Assembly: GCA_035623985.1 (NCBI GenBank)
Contig: DASPSJ010000089.1
Location: forward strand, 1-64,000
DNA from: DAHUYF01 sp035623985
Lineage (GTDB): Bacteria; Pseudomonadota; Alphaproteobacteria; ATCC43930; CGMCC-115725
Reading direction: 5' to 3'
Length of the DNA: 64,000 bases
Shown: in pieces, positions 36,710 to 45,416 of the stretch
Position numbering within the stretch: position 1 is the stretch's first letter
How the letters are laid out: each line of letters opens with the position of its first letter
Program-made: the position numbers and the translations under genes
The notes under the pieces: generated by a model
What the model saw: only the letters and a program-made list of their open reading frames with translations
Database searches by the model: none
Told to the model about the DNA's origin: nothing

Positions 36710-36936
36710 GATCGTCCTTCCATCGCCTGATAGAGAGCATCGCGATCGGCGATGTCGACGAGCGCGCCGCCGCCGTGAAAGCTCGGCAGGGCCGGAGGAC
36801 TCTCTCGTTTCCGTTGCGACCGGAGCAGCAGGCGCAGCGCCGTCTCGACCATTTCGGACATGGTGCGGCCCTGGCGCGCGGCCTCGCGCCTGAGTTCCGC
36901 CATGACGGTGTCGTCGATATTGAGCGTGGTCTTCAT
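36706..36936 (-). CDS. vapB: VapB-type ribbon-helix-helix antitoxin
   Basis: The 76-residue antitoxin begins MKTTLNIDDTVMAELRREAA, a ribbon-helix-helix start, followed by GRTMSEMVETALRLLL. The C-terminal half (SFHGGGALVDIADRDALYQ) is the probable toxin-binding tail. It overlaps vapC by four bases. Palindromes just upstream are a likely self-operator. Confidence 0.88.
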   Translation of the reverse strand: MKTTLNIDDTVMAELRREAARQGRTMSEMVETALRLLLRSQRKRESPPALPSFHGGGALVDIADRDALYQAMEGRS

Positions 36937-36937
36937 G

Positions 36938-36963
36938 TATGGCTATCCATACCATATATATGG
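36938..36963 (-). promoter_or_regulatory. Candidate vapBC operator
   Basis: TATGGCTATCCATA (36938-36951, TATGG/CCATA arms) and CCATATATATGG (36952-36963) stand in tandem directly before the vapB start, in an AT-rich patch. Tandem palindromes at this place are typical VapB binding sites. The rest of the gap to 37214 shows no gene. Confidence 0.5.
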
Positions 36964-37214
36964 CGATATGGCAACGCGGCGCCGGGGCCGGAGCGGTTTT
37001 CCGATGCCGGCGGCAACCCGCTTCGTCCTGAGGAGCGCCCGCAGGGCGCGTCTCGAAGGACGCACCGTTGCCGATGCAGCCGGACCCGTTCCGAGCGATC
37101 CGTCCGTTGCGGAAAGCCACGCAAAAGACCACGGCGGCAGCCCCCGCGCGCAGCAGCATTCCTTCGAAAATAGAAGTAAAGTGAGGATACGCGCGCGCCG
37201 TAACGGGGGCTTCC

Positions 37215-39002
37215 ATGGCGGCAAGGCCAAGCATCTTTCGCTTCACGCTTCTGGCTTTCTTGCTGGCGGCAGCGAACGCCGCCGCGGCGCAAGGCACGGA
37301 TGATGCCGCCGCCAGGCAGAACCGGCTCCAACAGGACCTTGCGGTGCTCAAAGCGACCGAGGAGCTGCGCGACAAGCAGACGGCGTTCGAGCATGATCTG
37401 GCGGCGCTCAAGGATGCGGACAAGGCGCTGGCCGACGCGCTCAACACGCGCATTGGCGACATCAACAACCGGATCGGTGATATAAGTCTCATTGCTGCTC
37501 TACTCGCGCTCTTCCTTGCCGCCGCCGGCGTCTTTGGCGCTATCAGCACGGTGCAACGCGCCACGCGAGAAGCTCGCGAAGCGGCTAATGAGGCAGCGAA
37601 GGCGTGGATCAAAGACAACGAACAACAGCTACGCCAGGAAATGGGCGATCTGCGCGAGCGGCTGCGACAAGAGCTCGAGCAGTTGCGGCTTGAGGTCCGG
37701 AAGCTTGCCGATCAAGCAAAGCTTGAGATCGGCACGAAAGTGCGCGAAGTCGAAGATGCCAAGAACCGCCTTCAAGAAGCTCTGGCCTCTGGCCAGCGGC
37801 CTGAACCGACCGCTTCCGAACGAGAAGCGCTGCAAGCCGTCCTCAAAGGCAAGGCGGAGCGGGATTACACCGTCAAGGATTGGGAGGACCGCGCTTTCGC
37901 AGCCTATGCCGAAGGCAAGCCCGCTCTCGCCGCGGAATATTTCGATCAAGCCGCACAGTCGCCCGACGCCAGCCAAGCGCAGATAACGCAATTCCTGTTC
38001 AACCGCGGCGTATTGCTGGGCGAGCTCGGGCGCGGGGAGGAAGCGATCAAGGCCTATGACGAGGTGCTGTCGCGGTTCGGCGACGCCCGCGAGCCGGCAC
38101 TGCGCGAGCCGGTGGCCAAGGCGCTCGTCAACAAAGGTGTCAGCCTGAGCCAGATCGGGCGCGGGGAGGAAGCGATCAAGGCCTATGACGAGGTGCTGTC
38201 GCGGTTCGGCGACGCCCGCGAGCCGGCACTGCGCGAGCAGGTGGCCAAGGCGCTCTTCAACAAAGGCAACACGCTGGGCGAGCTCGGGCGCGGGGAGGAA
38301 GCGATCAAGGCCTATGACGAGGTGCTGTCGCGGTTCGGCGACGCCCACGAGCCGGCACTGCGCGAGCAGGTGGCCAAGGCGCTCTTCAACAAAGGCGTCA
38401 GGCTGGGCGAGCTCGGGCGCGGGGAGGAAGCGATCAAGGCCTATGACGACGTGCTGTCGCGTTTCCGCGACGCCCCCGAGCCGGCATTGCGCGAGCAGGT
38501 GGCCAAAGCGCTCTTCAACAAAGGCGTCAGCCTGGGCCAGCTCGGGCGCAGGCAGGAAGCGATCAAGGCCTATGACGAGCTGCTGTCGCGCTTCCGCGAC
38601 GCCCCCGAGCCGGCATTGCGCGAGCCGGTGGCCGGAGCACTGAACAGCAAAGGATTTGCGCAGCTCATCAAGGCCAAGAATGGTTGGAACGAACAGGAAG
38701 CGAGGACAGCGCTTCTGCATCAGTCGCTTGACTGCTTCAACCGCGCTCTTGCCGACACGAGTGATAAAAGCATCGTCCTGGGAAATCGCGGCTACGCGAT
38801 GTTCCTGCTGGGCCAGCGGGAGGAAGCGCGGCAATCGCTGCGCGAAGCGCTCGAGCAAGGCGGCGAGCGCTTGCGGGATGCGGAACTCGAAGATTCCAAC
38901 ATCGCTCCCGTGCCGGAAGACGACGCCTTCCGCGCTCTGATTGCCGAGCTATGGGCCGAGATTCAGGACAAACGCCCCGGAAGCGACGGGAAGGATGCTT
39001 AA
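37215..39002 (+). CDS. Exported coiled-coil/TPR protein with near-identical repeats
   Basis: The 595-residue protein has a signal peptide (FTLLAFLLAAANAAAAQ), a coiled coil (28-90), one membrane helix (ISLIAALLALFLAAAGVFGA, about 92-111), a second charged coiled coil (115-200), and then five TPR-like repeats of 43 residues with core LGRGEEAIKAYDEVLSRF. A last TPR-like hairpin (LGNRGYAMFLLGQREEARQSL) closes it. Each repeat is 43 rather than 34 residues. It likely acts as a membrane-anchored scaffold. Its stop overlaps that of trpS. Function unknown. Confidence 0.8.
   Translation: MAARPSIFRFTLLAFLLAAANAAAAQGTDDAAARQNRLQQDLAVLKATEELRDKQTAFEHDLAALKDADKALADALNTRIGDINNRIGDISLIAALLALFLAAAGVFGAISTVQRATREAREAANEAAKAWIKDNEQQLRQEMGDLRERLRQELEQLRLEVRKLADQAKLEIGTKVREVEDAKNRLQEALASGQRPEPTASEREALQAVLKGKAERDYTVKDWEDRAFAAYAEGKPALAAEYFDQAAQSPDASQAQITQFLFNRGVLLGELGRGEEAIKAYDEVLSRFGDAREPALREPVAKALVNKGVSLSQIGRGEEAIKAYDEVLSRFGDAREPALREQVAKALFNKGNTLGELGRGEEAIKAYDEVLSRFGDAHEPALREQVAKALFNKGVRLGELGRGEEAIKAYDDVLSRFRDAPEPALREQVAKALFNKGVSLGQLGRRQEAIKAYDELLSRFRDAPEPALREPVAGALNSKGFAQLIKAKNGWNEQEARTALLHQSLDCFNRALADTSDKSIVLGNRGYAMFLLGQREEARQSLREALEQGGERLRDAELEDSNIAPVPEDDAFRALIAELWAEIQDKRPGSDGKDA
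37998..38642 (+). repeat. Five tandem 129-bp repeats inside the TPR gene
   Basis: Units start at 37998, 38127, 38256, 38385 and 38514; the anchor AAGCGATCAA recurs at 38041, 38170, 38299, 38428 and 38557, a strict 129-base period. Units two to four are nearly identical at the DNA level, implying recent expansion or gene conversion and likely length variation between strains. Confidence 0.95.
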
Positions 39003-39997
39003 GGCCGCAGCAGCCCCATGATGTCGAAGACCGCGCCGAGATTGGGCTGGGCGATCGCCTGCGCGCGCTCGGTGCCGCGGCGCAGCACGGCGTCGATATA
39101 GCCGGCGTCCGCCACGAGGCGGCGCATCTTGCCGCCGATCCGGCCGAGCACCTCGACCGCGAGATCGGCGAGCTGCTGCTTGAAGTCGGAGAAGTTCCTG
39201 CCGGCGAAGAGCGCCACCGCCTCTTCGCGGCCGAGATTGGCGAGCGCGGCGTAGATGCCCAGCAGATTGTCCGCCTCGGGCCTTGTGTCGGCCTCGGCAA
39301 GCGTCGCCGGCAGCGGCTGGGGATCGGTCTTGGCCTTGCGGATCTTGAGCGCGATGGTGTCGGCATCATCGGTCATGTTGAGGCGCGAATAGTCCGAGGG
39401 GTCGGATTTCGACATCTTCCTGGTGCCGTCGCGCAGGCTCATGACGCGCGCCGCGGTGCCGAAAATCTGCGGCTCCGGCAGCGGGAAGAACTCGGTGCCG
39501 TAGCGCCGGTTGAAAGCGCCGGCGAGGTCGCGCGCGAGCTCCAGATGCTGCTTCTGGTCCTCGCCCACCGGCACATGCGTCGCCTTGTAGAGCAGGATGT
39601 CGGCGGCCATCAGCACGGGATAACCGTAAAGCCCGAGCCCCGCCTCCTCGCGGTGCTTGCCCGCCTTCTCCTTGAATTGCGTCATGCGGTTGAGCCAGCC
39701 CAAGGGCGTCAGGCAGCCGAGCAGCCAGCCAAGCTCGGCATGGGCGGGCACGGTGCTCTGGTTGAAGATGATGCAACGCTCGGGATCGATGCCGGCGGCG
39801 ATATAGGCCGCCGTCACCTCGCGCGTCTGGGCGCGGAGCTGGGCCGGGTCCTGCGGCTGGGTCAGCGCGTGCAGGTCGACGATGCAGAAGATGCAGTCAT
39901 AGTCCCGCTGCAGCGCGACCCAGTTGCGGATCGCGCCGAGATAGTTGCCGAGATGCAGATTGCCGGTGGGCTGTACGCCCGAGAAGATGCGGTTCAT
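38999..39997 (-). CDS. trpS: Tryptophanyl-tRNA synthetase
   Basis: The 332-residue class I synthetase has the HIGH-type HLGN at 15-18 and KMSKS at 194-198, with FSGVQPTGNLHLGNYLGA at the start. ATG at 39997 gives normal length. It lies downstream of murJ in the same direction and converges with the TPR gene. Confidence 0.98.
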   Translation of the reverse strand: MNRIFSGVQPTGNLHLGNYLGAIRNWVALQRDYDCIFCIVDLHALTQPQDPAQLRAQTREVTAAYIAAGIDPERCIIFNQSTVPAHAELGWLLGCLTPLGWLNRMTQFKEKAGKHREEAGLGLYGYPVLMAADILLYKATHVPVGEDQKQHLELARDLAGAFNRRYGTEFFPLPEPQIFGTAARVMSLRDGTRKMSKSDPSDYSRLNMTDDADTIALKIRKAKTDPQPLPATLAEADTRPEADNLLGIYAALANLGREEAVALFAGRNFSDFKQQLADLAVEVLGRIGGKMRRLVADAGYIDAVLRRGTERAQAIAQPNLGAVFDIMGLLRP

Positions 39998-40028
39998 GCG
40001 GCGGTTATCGCCGCGCCGCCGCGGCCGG

Positions 40029-41570
40029 TCAAGCCGCCCGGCGGGCGAAGCGCCGGCGCAGCGCGCCGAGATCGGCGATGCCGAGGAGCAGCGCCAGCAG
40101 CGCAAAACCGGCAAGCCCGCCGAAGACCAGCGCCGCCAGCGCCGCCAGCTTTGCCGCGAGCGGGCCGGCAAGCGCGCCCGCCAGCAACGCCTCCAGCGCC
40201 AGCAGCAGCGCGCCCATGCCGAGCGCCGCCAGCAGGATGCGCGGCAGCGCGCGGCGCGCGCGCGCATCGAGCGCGAAATGGCCGCGCCGGCGCAGCCCGG
40301 CGATGAGCAGCAGCGCGTTGACCCAGCCGGCGATCGAGAGCGCCATGGCGATGCCGGTCTGCGCCAGGAGCCAGCCCAGCGCCAGCGTCAGCGCCACGTT
40401 CACCGCCATGGTGAGAGCGGCGATCTTCACCGGCGTCGTCGTGTCGTGGCGGGCGAAATAACCCGGCGCCATCACCTTGACGATAACGAAGGCCGGCAGC
40501 CCCGCGGCGTAGGCGCCGAGCGCCGGCGCGGTGGCGGCGGTGTCAAAGGCGGTGAACTTGCCGTGCTGGAACAGCACCGCCAGGATCGGCTGCGCGGCGA
40601 CGGCAAGCCCCACCGCCGCCGGCACGGTCAGCAGCAGCGCCAGCTCCAAGCCGCGATTCTGCGTCGTATTGGCGGCTTCGGCGTCGCCCAATCGCACCTG
40701 GCGCGACAGCGGCGGCAGGATCGCCGTGCCGACGGCGATGCCGAGCACGGCGAGCGGAAGCTGGTTCAGCCGGTCAGCGTAGTTGAGATAGGAGACGGCG
40801 CCCGTCGGCAGCAGCGAGGCCATCGCCGTCGAGACGACGAGGTTGATCTGCAGCACGCCGGCGCCGAAGACGCCCGGCAGCATGATGCGCAGCAGCCTTT
40901 TCACGTCGGGCGTGAGCCGCGGCAGCGGCAGCGCCAGCGGCAGCCCCGCCCGGCGGCAGGAGACCATCAGCCAAAGGAACTGCGCCAACCCCGCCGCCGC
41001 CACCGCCCAGGCGAGCGCCTCGCCGGTGAGCGGCCGCGCCGCCAGCAGCACCGCGATGAGAAAGAGGTTGAGCAGCGCCGGCGTCACCGCGGTGGCGGCA
41101 AACCGCTCCAGCGAGTTGAGCACGCCGCCTTGCAGCGCCGTCAGCGAGATGAAGACGAGATAGGGAAACATGATCCGCGTCAGCTCGACGGCGAGCGCGA
41201 ATTTTCGCGGCTCGGCGCGGAAGCCCGGCGCGATCACGTCGAGGATGACGGGCGCCAGCGTCTCGCCCGCAAGCAGGAAGAGCAGCAGCACCAGCAGCAG
41301 CACGGCGAGCGCATCCTCGGCAAAGCGCCGTGCCGCCTCGCGCCCCTCCTCGGCGACCTTGCCGGCGAAGAGCGGCACGAAGGCCGCGCTGAACGCGCCT
41401 TCGGCGAAGAGGCTGCGGAACATGTTGGGGAGCCGCAGCGCGACGAAGAAGGCGTCGGAGACCGGGCTCGCGCCGAGGAAGGCCGCCACCAGCATCTCGC
41501 GCACGAAGCCCAAGACCCGGCTCACCATGGTATAGCCGCCGACCGTGGCGACCGAGCGCAACAGAGCCAT
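40029..41570 (-). CDS. murJ: Lipid II flippase MurJ
   Basis: The 513-residue protein has about fourteen membrane helices and the MviN segments TMVSRVLGFVREMLVAAFLG and RLPNMFRSLFAEGAFSAAFVP near the N-terminus. MurJ flips lipid II across the inner membrane for peptidoglycan synthesis. ATG at 41570. Followed by trpS after 31 bases. Confidence 0.97.
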   Translation of the reverse strand: MALLRSVATVGGYTMVSRVLGFVREMLVAAFLGASPVSDAFFVALRLPNMFRSLFAEGAFSAAFVPLFAGKVAEEGREAARRFAEDALAVLLLVLLLFLLAGETLAPVILDVIAPGFRAEPRKFALAVELTRIMFPYLVFISLTALQGGVLNSLERFAATAVTPALLNLFLIAVLLAARPLTGEALAWAVAAAGLAQFLWLMVSCRRAGLPLALPLPRLTPDVKRLLRIMLPGVFGAGVLQINLVVSTAMASLLPTGAVSYLNYADRLNQLPLAVLGIAVGTAILPPLSRQVRLGDAEAANTTQNRGLELALLLTVPAAVGLAVAAQPILAVLFQHGKFTAFDTAATAPALGAYAAGLPAFVIVKVMAPGYFARHDTTTPVKIAALTMAVNVALTLALGWLLAQTGIAMALSIAGWVNALLLIAGLRRRGHFALDARARRALPRILLAALGMGALLLALEALLAGALAGPLAAKLAALAALVFGGLAGFALLALLLGIADLGALRRRFARRAA

Positions 41571-41748
41571 GGGGCGGAGGGTGTAGAGGAATTCGCCCCG
41601 AGGCGAAAGGGGAGCGGCGGCGCTTGTCTTTTGCGCCCAGCGCGGTTAGTGCTGTGACTCTAACGGTTCGTTCCGTTGAACGTCATGGCCGGGCCGCCCA
41701 TAGGGCCAGTCCCAGCCATGTCTCGCAGCGAGTAGCGGAACCACGTGG

Positions 41749-41771
41749 ATGGCCGTGACAAGCACGGCCAT
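41749..41771. repeat. ATGGCC-type intergenic palindrome
   Basis: ATGGCCGTG-ACAAG-CACGGCCAT is a perfect nine-base-arm hairpin inside the wider CGTGGATGGCC...GGCCATGACGG form, an intergenic repeat widespread in alphaproteobacterial genomes. Confidence 0.7.
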
Positions 41772-41819
41772 GACGGCTGGAGAGGTCCGGAATCATTTGT
41801 TGGACACGGTACACTAGCA

Positions 41820-42090
41820 CGCAACCAGAGCCCTCTCCGCCCGCTTGGGGGGCGCAATCCGTTCGATCGCTTTGCGATCGAACCCAAGTGGGGCCGACCG
41901 CAGAGCGGTCGGCCGGGTTGCGGGCGCGAGCGCAGCGAGCGGGTGAGGTGGGTGCTGGTGGCGGGCGCGGCCTTGTGCCGGCAAGACACCTCACCCTCCC
42001 CGTCGCTCTCGCGACGGGAGCGACCGTCGGGCGGTCGCTCCCTCTCTCCCCGCTTCGCGCGGAGAGGGAAGCGGGCGCGCCTCTGATCCC
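41820..42090. repeat. Mosaic of palindromes between murJ and dapB (copy 3 of dispersed repeat)
   Basis: At least five hairpins follow one another: GTTCGATCG-CTTTG-CGATCGAAC, GGCCGACCGC-AGA-GCGGTCGGCC, CCGTCGCTCTCGCGACGG, GAGCGACCG-TCGGG-CGGTCGCTC and CTCTCCCCGCTTCGCGCGGAGAG. The CACCTCACCC core of the other dispersed copies is present near 41989. No gene is seen in the whole 41571-42110 gap. Confidence 0.75.
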
Positions 42091-42110
42091 TGTGCGAAGC
42101 GGAGGCAGAT

Positions 42111-42941
42111 ATGGCTGATCGTCGCGTCGCCATCACCGGAAGCGGCGGCCGCATGGGGCGGATGCTGGTGGCCGAAGTGCATGCGGCGCCGGACCTCGCG
42201 CTTGCCGGCGGCAGCGAGGCGCCGGGCAGCCCGCTCCTCGGCCGCGATATCGGCGAGCTTGCCGGCATCGGCCCCGTTGGACTCACGGTGACGGCGGATG
42301 CGGCAGCGCTGATCGGCAAGGCCGACATCGTCATCGATTTCACCACTCCCGCGGCCTCGGTCGAGCATGCGCGGCTCTGCGCGGAGCGCGGCGCGGCGCT
42401 CGTGGTCGGCACCACCGGCCTCGACGCGACGCAGGCGACGGCGCTCGAAGCGGCGGCCAAGCGCATCCCCGTCGTCTGGGCGCCCAATATGAGCCCGGCG
42501 GTCACGCTGCTGCAGGGCCTCGTCGCCGAGGCGGCGCGGCGGCTTGGCGAGGATTACGACATCGAAGTGCTGGAGATGCATCACCGGCACAAGGTCGACG
42601 CGCCCTCGGGCACGGCGCTGGCGCTCGGCCGCGCGGCGGCCGACGGCCGCGGCATCGATCTCGCCGGCCGCAGCCAGCGCGTGCGCGACGGCCATACCGG
42701 GCCGCGCAAGCGCGGCGACATCGGCTTTGCCACGCTGCGCGGCGGCGACGTCGTCGGCGATCACAGCGTCATCTTCGCCGGCGAGGGCGAACGGCTCGAG
42801 CTTACCCACCGCGCCGGCAGCCGGCGGCTCTTCGCCCTGGGCGCGCTGCGCGCGGCGCGCTGGGTCGCGGGCCGCAAGCCCGGGCTCTACGGCATGAAGG
42901 ACGTGCTGGGGCTCTCGGAACCGGCATCATCGAGGGCGTAA
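42111..42941 (+). CDS. dapB: 4-hydroxy-tetrahydrodipicolinate reductase
   Basis: The 276-residue enzyme of lysine and diaminopimelate synthesis has the NAD(P) loop GSGGRMGRM, the central VVGTTGLDATQ, and the catalytic EMHHRHKVDAPSGTA. ATG at 42111. In related genomes dapB adjoins the DUF2244/nth pair; here a three-gene accessory cassette starts immediately at its stop codon. Confidence 0.97.
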   Translation: MADRRVAITGSGGRMGRMLVAEVHAAPDLALAGGSEAPGSPLLGRDIGELAGIGPVGLTVTADAAALIGKADIVIDFTTPAASVEHARLCAERGAALVVGTTGLDATQATALEAAAKRIPVVWAPNMSPAVTLLQGLVAEAARRLGEDYDIEVLEMHHRHKVDAPSGTALALGRAAADGRGIDLAGRSQRVRDGHTGPRKRGDIGFATLRGGDVVGDHSVIFAGEGERLELTHRAGSRRLFALGALRAARWVAGRKPGLYGMKDVLGLSEPASSRA

Positions 42942-43523
42942 ATGCCGAGCGAGCCCGCATCTTCGGCCGGCACGCCCGCGGCGAGCAGTAGCGGTAATGC
43001 GCATCGGCAGCAGCAACTTTATTGGGCGCAGCTAGTCCAATTGAAGGTGGCGAGCAGTTATATTCGGCGCTACCGAGATCGGCTCGCAACTCACGTTACC
43101 GCCCTCGGTATTCTACGTGCTGTCGCATCTAGCGGGTCGATCGCCGGTTGGGCCATCTGGCATCAATTCGCGTTTGTATGGGGCTGCATTATCGCAGCCT
43201 CACAGCTAGCGGATGCGCTTAAAGACGTCTTCCCGTTTACCCGGCGACACAAGGCCGCAAACGAGCACACTATGGCGCTTGATAGCTTGTTCATCGATGC
43301 GCAACTAGAATGGGAAAATATCTATGCGGGTCGGTTCAGCGATATCGAGATCATGAACCGTCGCCATAAGCTCATGAAATTACAGCATGATTTGGAAGCA
43401 AAAAACTTTCCCGACGGATTGGCAACGAATAGGCCGATGTTCGAGCTAGCGCAAACCGAGGCGGAGACTTACTTTAAAACCACCTACGATGTAGAGGTCG
43501 TTCATGCCGGAACCGATTCGTAA
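42942..43523 (+). CDS. Two-helix membrane protein, SLATT-like (uncertain)
   Basis: The 193-residue protein has a Ser/Ala/Pro-rich start, two adjacent membrane helices (about 55-71 and 74-92, joined by WHQFA) and a long charged helical tail rich in His, Arg and Asp (EIMNRRHKLMKLQHDLEAK). That plan resembles SLATT/2TM effector proteins of nucleotide-signalling defence systems, but no sensor or cyclase gene adjoins, so the family is only a guess. It starts right at the dapB stop, has noticeably lower GC than dapB, and overlaps the next small gene by 20 bases. Confidence 0.55.
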   Translation: MPSEPASSAGTPAASSSGNAHRQQQLYWAQLVQLKVASSYIRRYRDRLATHVTALGILRAVASSGSIAGWAIWHQFAFVWGCIIAASQLADALKDVFPFTRRHKAANEHTMALDSLFIDAQLEWENIYAGRFSDIEIMNRRHKLMKLQHDLEAKNFPDGLATNRPMFELAQTEAETYFKTTYDVEVVHAGTDS

Positions 43524-43683
43524 AATCGTCGAGAACGGCGAGCTCGGCAAAAGCCTAATCATGCCCGACGTGACTATTAAAGTGCCGATGCCAAGGGGCG
43601 CGGCCATCCCTGCACGCGAGCCTTCCATGCCGAGCCAAGGGCAAGGGACTGGAGCAAATGGTGGACAATCCGGGCAAAAGTAA
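43504..43683 (+). CDS. Microprotein 1 with IMP-PMP motif (59 aa)
   Basis: The 59-residue protein reads MPEPIRKIVENGELGKSLIM, then PDVTIKVPMPRGAAIPAREP and a Gly/Gln-rich tail. A GAGG sequence precedes its ATG, which lies inside the 3' end of the two-helix membrane protein gene. Its IMPDVTIKVPMPRGA segment recurs in the next microprotein as IMPPVKLRIPMPAGA. No family recognised. The arrangement suggests a coupled set of three genes. Confidence 0.55.
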   Translation: MPEPIRKIVENGELGKSLIMPDVTIKVPMPRGAAIPAREPSMPSQGQGTGANGGQSGQK

Positions 43684-43819
43684 AGCGCCGCCCGATAGCA
43701 AGGGCGAACGGCGCTTTGTTGCCGACAGCGCGATCATGCCACCGGTGAAGCTGCGCATTCCGATGCCGGCGGGCGCCAAGGCCACGGCGAAGCCAGCCCA
43801 AACATCGGATCAGCGATGA
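43658..43819 (+). CDS. Microprotein 2 with IMP-PMP motif (53 aa)
   Basis: The 53-residue protein begins MVDNPGKSKAPPDSKGERRF and contains IMPPVKLRIPMPAGAK. ATG at 43658 follows GGAG by three bases and lies 26 bases inside microprotein 1 in another frame. The shared motif in two different frames argues that both are translated and related by duplication. No family recognised. Confidence 0.5.
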   Translation: MVDNPGKSKAPPDSKGERRFVADSAIMPPVKLRIPMPAGAKATAKPAQTSDQR

Positions 43820-43982
43820 CAGTCTGCGGCAAACTCAAAAATGAGGCCCGGCGGGGCGACGGGTAAGTCTCCCTGGGGGGCGACCGCATGGCCGTCCGCA
43901 GATGATACACGGGTCTCCCCGTGGGGCGATGCGGAGGTGCCGCAAAACAGCACGTCCCGTCGCCGCATCTTCTCGGTCAGAC

Positions 43983-44486
43983 CTAAAGGCGAGGCGAGAT
44001 ATGCCGGCGCCAGCGCGCCAGCGCCTCGCTCAGGCCCCGCGCCACGCCGCGCCGCTCCTCCGGGCCGAGGAAGCTGCCCACCACCAGCGAGCGGCCATGA
44101 GAGGTCAGCGTCAGGCGGCTGGTGTGCTCGTCCTTCTCTTCGAAGCGGACGCGCAGCCAGAAGGGCTGGAACTGCCAGCGCCGGCGCTCGCCATAGATGC
44201 TGACGCGGTCGACGGTGAGGCTGTCGTCGGTGAGCCGCAGCTCCTCGCGCTGGCGCGCCTGGCGATAGCTGAGGCGGAAGGCAAGATAGACCAGCGCCAC
44301 GTCGAGGCCGAAGAACGGCGTGACCGGCCAGGCGCCGCGCAGCACGAAGGCGAGGCTGATGCAGACGCTCGCCCCGCCCAGCGCGAGCATGAGGAACGCG
44401 AAGCCCCTGGGCGGCAGGCTGCGATGCGGCTTGAGCACGGCGGTGTAGTAAGGCTGGGACACGATCCCGGCGGTTTGCTCGCTCAT
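43983..44486 (-). CDS. DUF2244 integral membrane protein
   Basis: The 167-residue protein has two membrane helices (about 27-70: FAFLMLALGGASVCISLAFV and ALVYLAFRLSYRQ) and a soluble C-terminal half with GRSLVVGSFLGPEERR. DUF2244 proteins sit next to nth in many alphaproteobacteria, here divergent from it. Function unknown. Confidence 0.88.
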   Translation of the reverse strand: MSEQTAGIVSQPYYTAVLKPHRSLPPRGFAFLMLALGGASVCISLAFVLRGAWPVTPFFGLDVALVYLAFRLSYRQARQREELRLTDDSLTVDRVSIYGERRRWQFQPFWLRVRFEEKDEHTSRLTLTSHGRSLVVGSFLGPEERRGVARGLSEALARWRRHISPRL

Positions 44487-44584
44487 CGGCCTCAGGATAA
44501 GGGAGGGGCGGGCCGCGGTAAACGGCCGCGCGGCCGGCGCGACGGCATGCGATTTTCCCGCGGCGCTCGGCTAAGATCGCCGCC

Positions 44585-45280
44585 ATGAACCGCCAGGACA
44601 TTGACACGTTCTTCGGCCGGCTCGCCAAGGAGCGGCCCGATCCCCGCAGCGAGCTCGACTATATCAACCCTTACACCCTGCTCGTCGCCGTCGTGCTCTC
44701 GGCGCAGGCGACCGACGCCGGCGTCAACAAGGCGACGACGGAGCTGTTCAAGGTGGCGGATACGCCGCAAAAGATGCTGGCGCTGGGCGAGGAGAGGCTG
44801 CGCGCCTATATCCGGACCATCGGGCTTTTCAACACCAAGGCCAAGAACGTCATCGCGCTCAGCCGCAAGCTCGTCGCCGAGCACGGCGGCGAGGTGCCGC
44901 ATGCGCGCGACGCGCTCGAGGCGCTTCCCGGCGTCGGCCGCAAGACGGCCAATGTGGTGATGAACGTCGCTTTCGGCGCCGCCACCATCGCCGTCGACAC
45001 GCACATCTTCCGCGTCGCCAACCGCACCGGCATGGCGCCGGGCAAGACGCCGCTGCTGGTCGAGCAGGAGCTCGAGCGCGTCGTGCCGGAGAAGTGGAAG
45101 CGCAACGCGCATCACTGGCTGATCCTGCATGGCCGCTACACCTGCCTCGCGCGCAAGCCGCGCTGCGAGGCCTGCATCGTCAGCGACCTCTGCGCCTGGC
45201 CCGCCAAGAGCACCGCCGAGCCACAGCCGCCGGCGACGCGGGCGAAGCAGCGGCAGCGCCCGGCGCGGCGCGGCAAATAG
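44585..45280 (+). CDS. nth: Endonuclease III
   Basis: The 231-residue base-excision enzyme removes oxidised pyrimidines. LPGVGRKTANV carries catalytic Lys120, VDTHIFR carries Asp138, and Cys187, Cys194, Cys197 and Cys203 bind the [4Fe-4S] cluster, the same numbers as in E. coli Nth. A basic tail (RAKQRQRPARRGK) is extra. Confidence 0.98.
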   Translation: MNRQDIDTFFGRLAKERPDPRSELDYINPYTLLVAVVLSAQATDAGVNKATTELFKVADTPQKMLALGEERLRAYIRTIGLFNTKAKNVIALSRKLVAEHGGEVPHARDALEALPGVGRKTANVVMNVAFGAATIAVDTHIFRVANRTGMAPGKTPLLVEQELERVVPEKWKRNAHHWLILHGRYTCLARKPRCEACIVSDLCAWPAKSTAEPQPPATRAKQRQRPARRGK

Positions 45281-45299
45281 CGCCGCGCCGCGCGCGGGA

Positions 45300-45416
45300 T
45301 CAGCGCCAGTAATAGGGATGGTGGTAATAGCCGCCATGCTCGTCATAGACGACGCAGCCGCCGAGCGAGGCCAGCAGCGGCAAGGCGATGATCGCCAGCA
45401 TCAAGAAGCGTTTCAT
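45300..45416 (-). CDS. Small lipoprotein (38 aa)
   Basis: The 38-residue protein begins MKRFLMLAIIALPLLASLGG with a lipobox ending in Cys21 (LGGC) and a short Tyr/His-rich mature part, GYYHHPYYWR. That is a complete lipoprotein signal. The mature peptide is only about 18 residues. ATG at 45416 follows GGGAGACAGCC. No family recognised. Confidence 0.6.
   Translation of the reverse strand: MKRFLMLAIIALPLLASLGGCVVYDEHGGYYHHPYYWR

Noticed and set aside
37998..38642. Regular repeats considered as a CRISPR array
   Set aside because: The 129-base period lies within one open frame and encodes TPR-like units; no short repeats with unique spacers.
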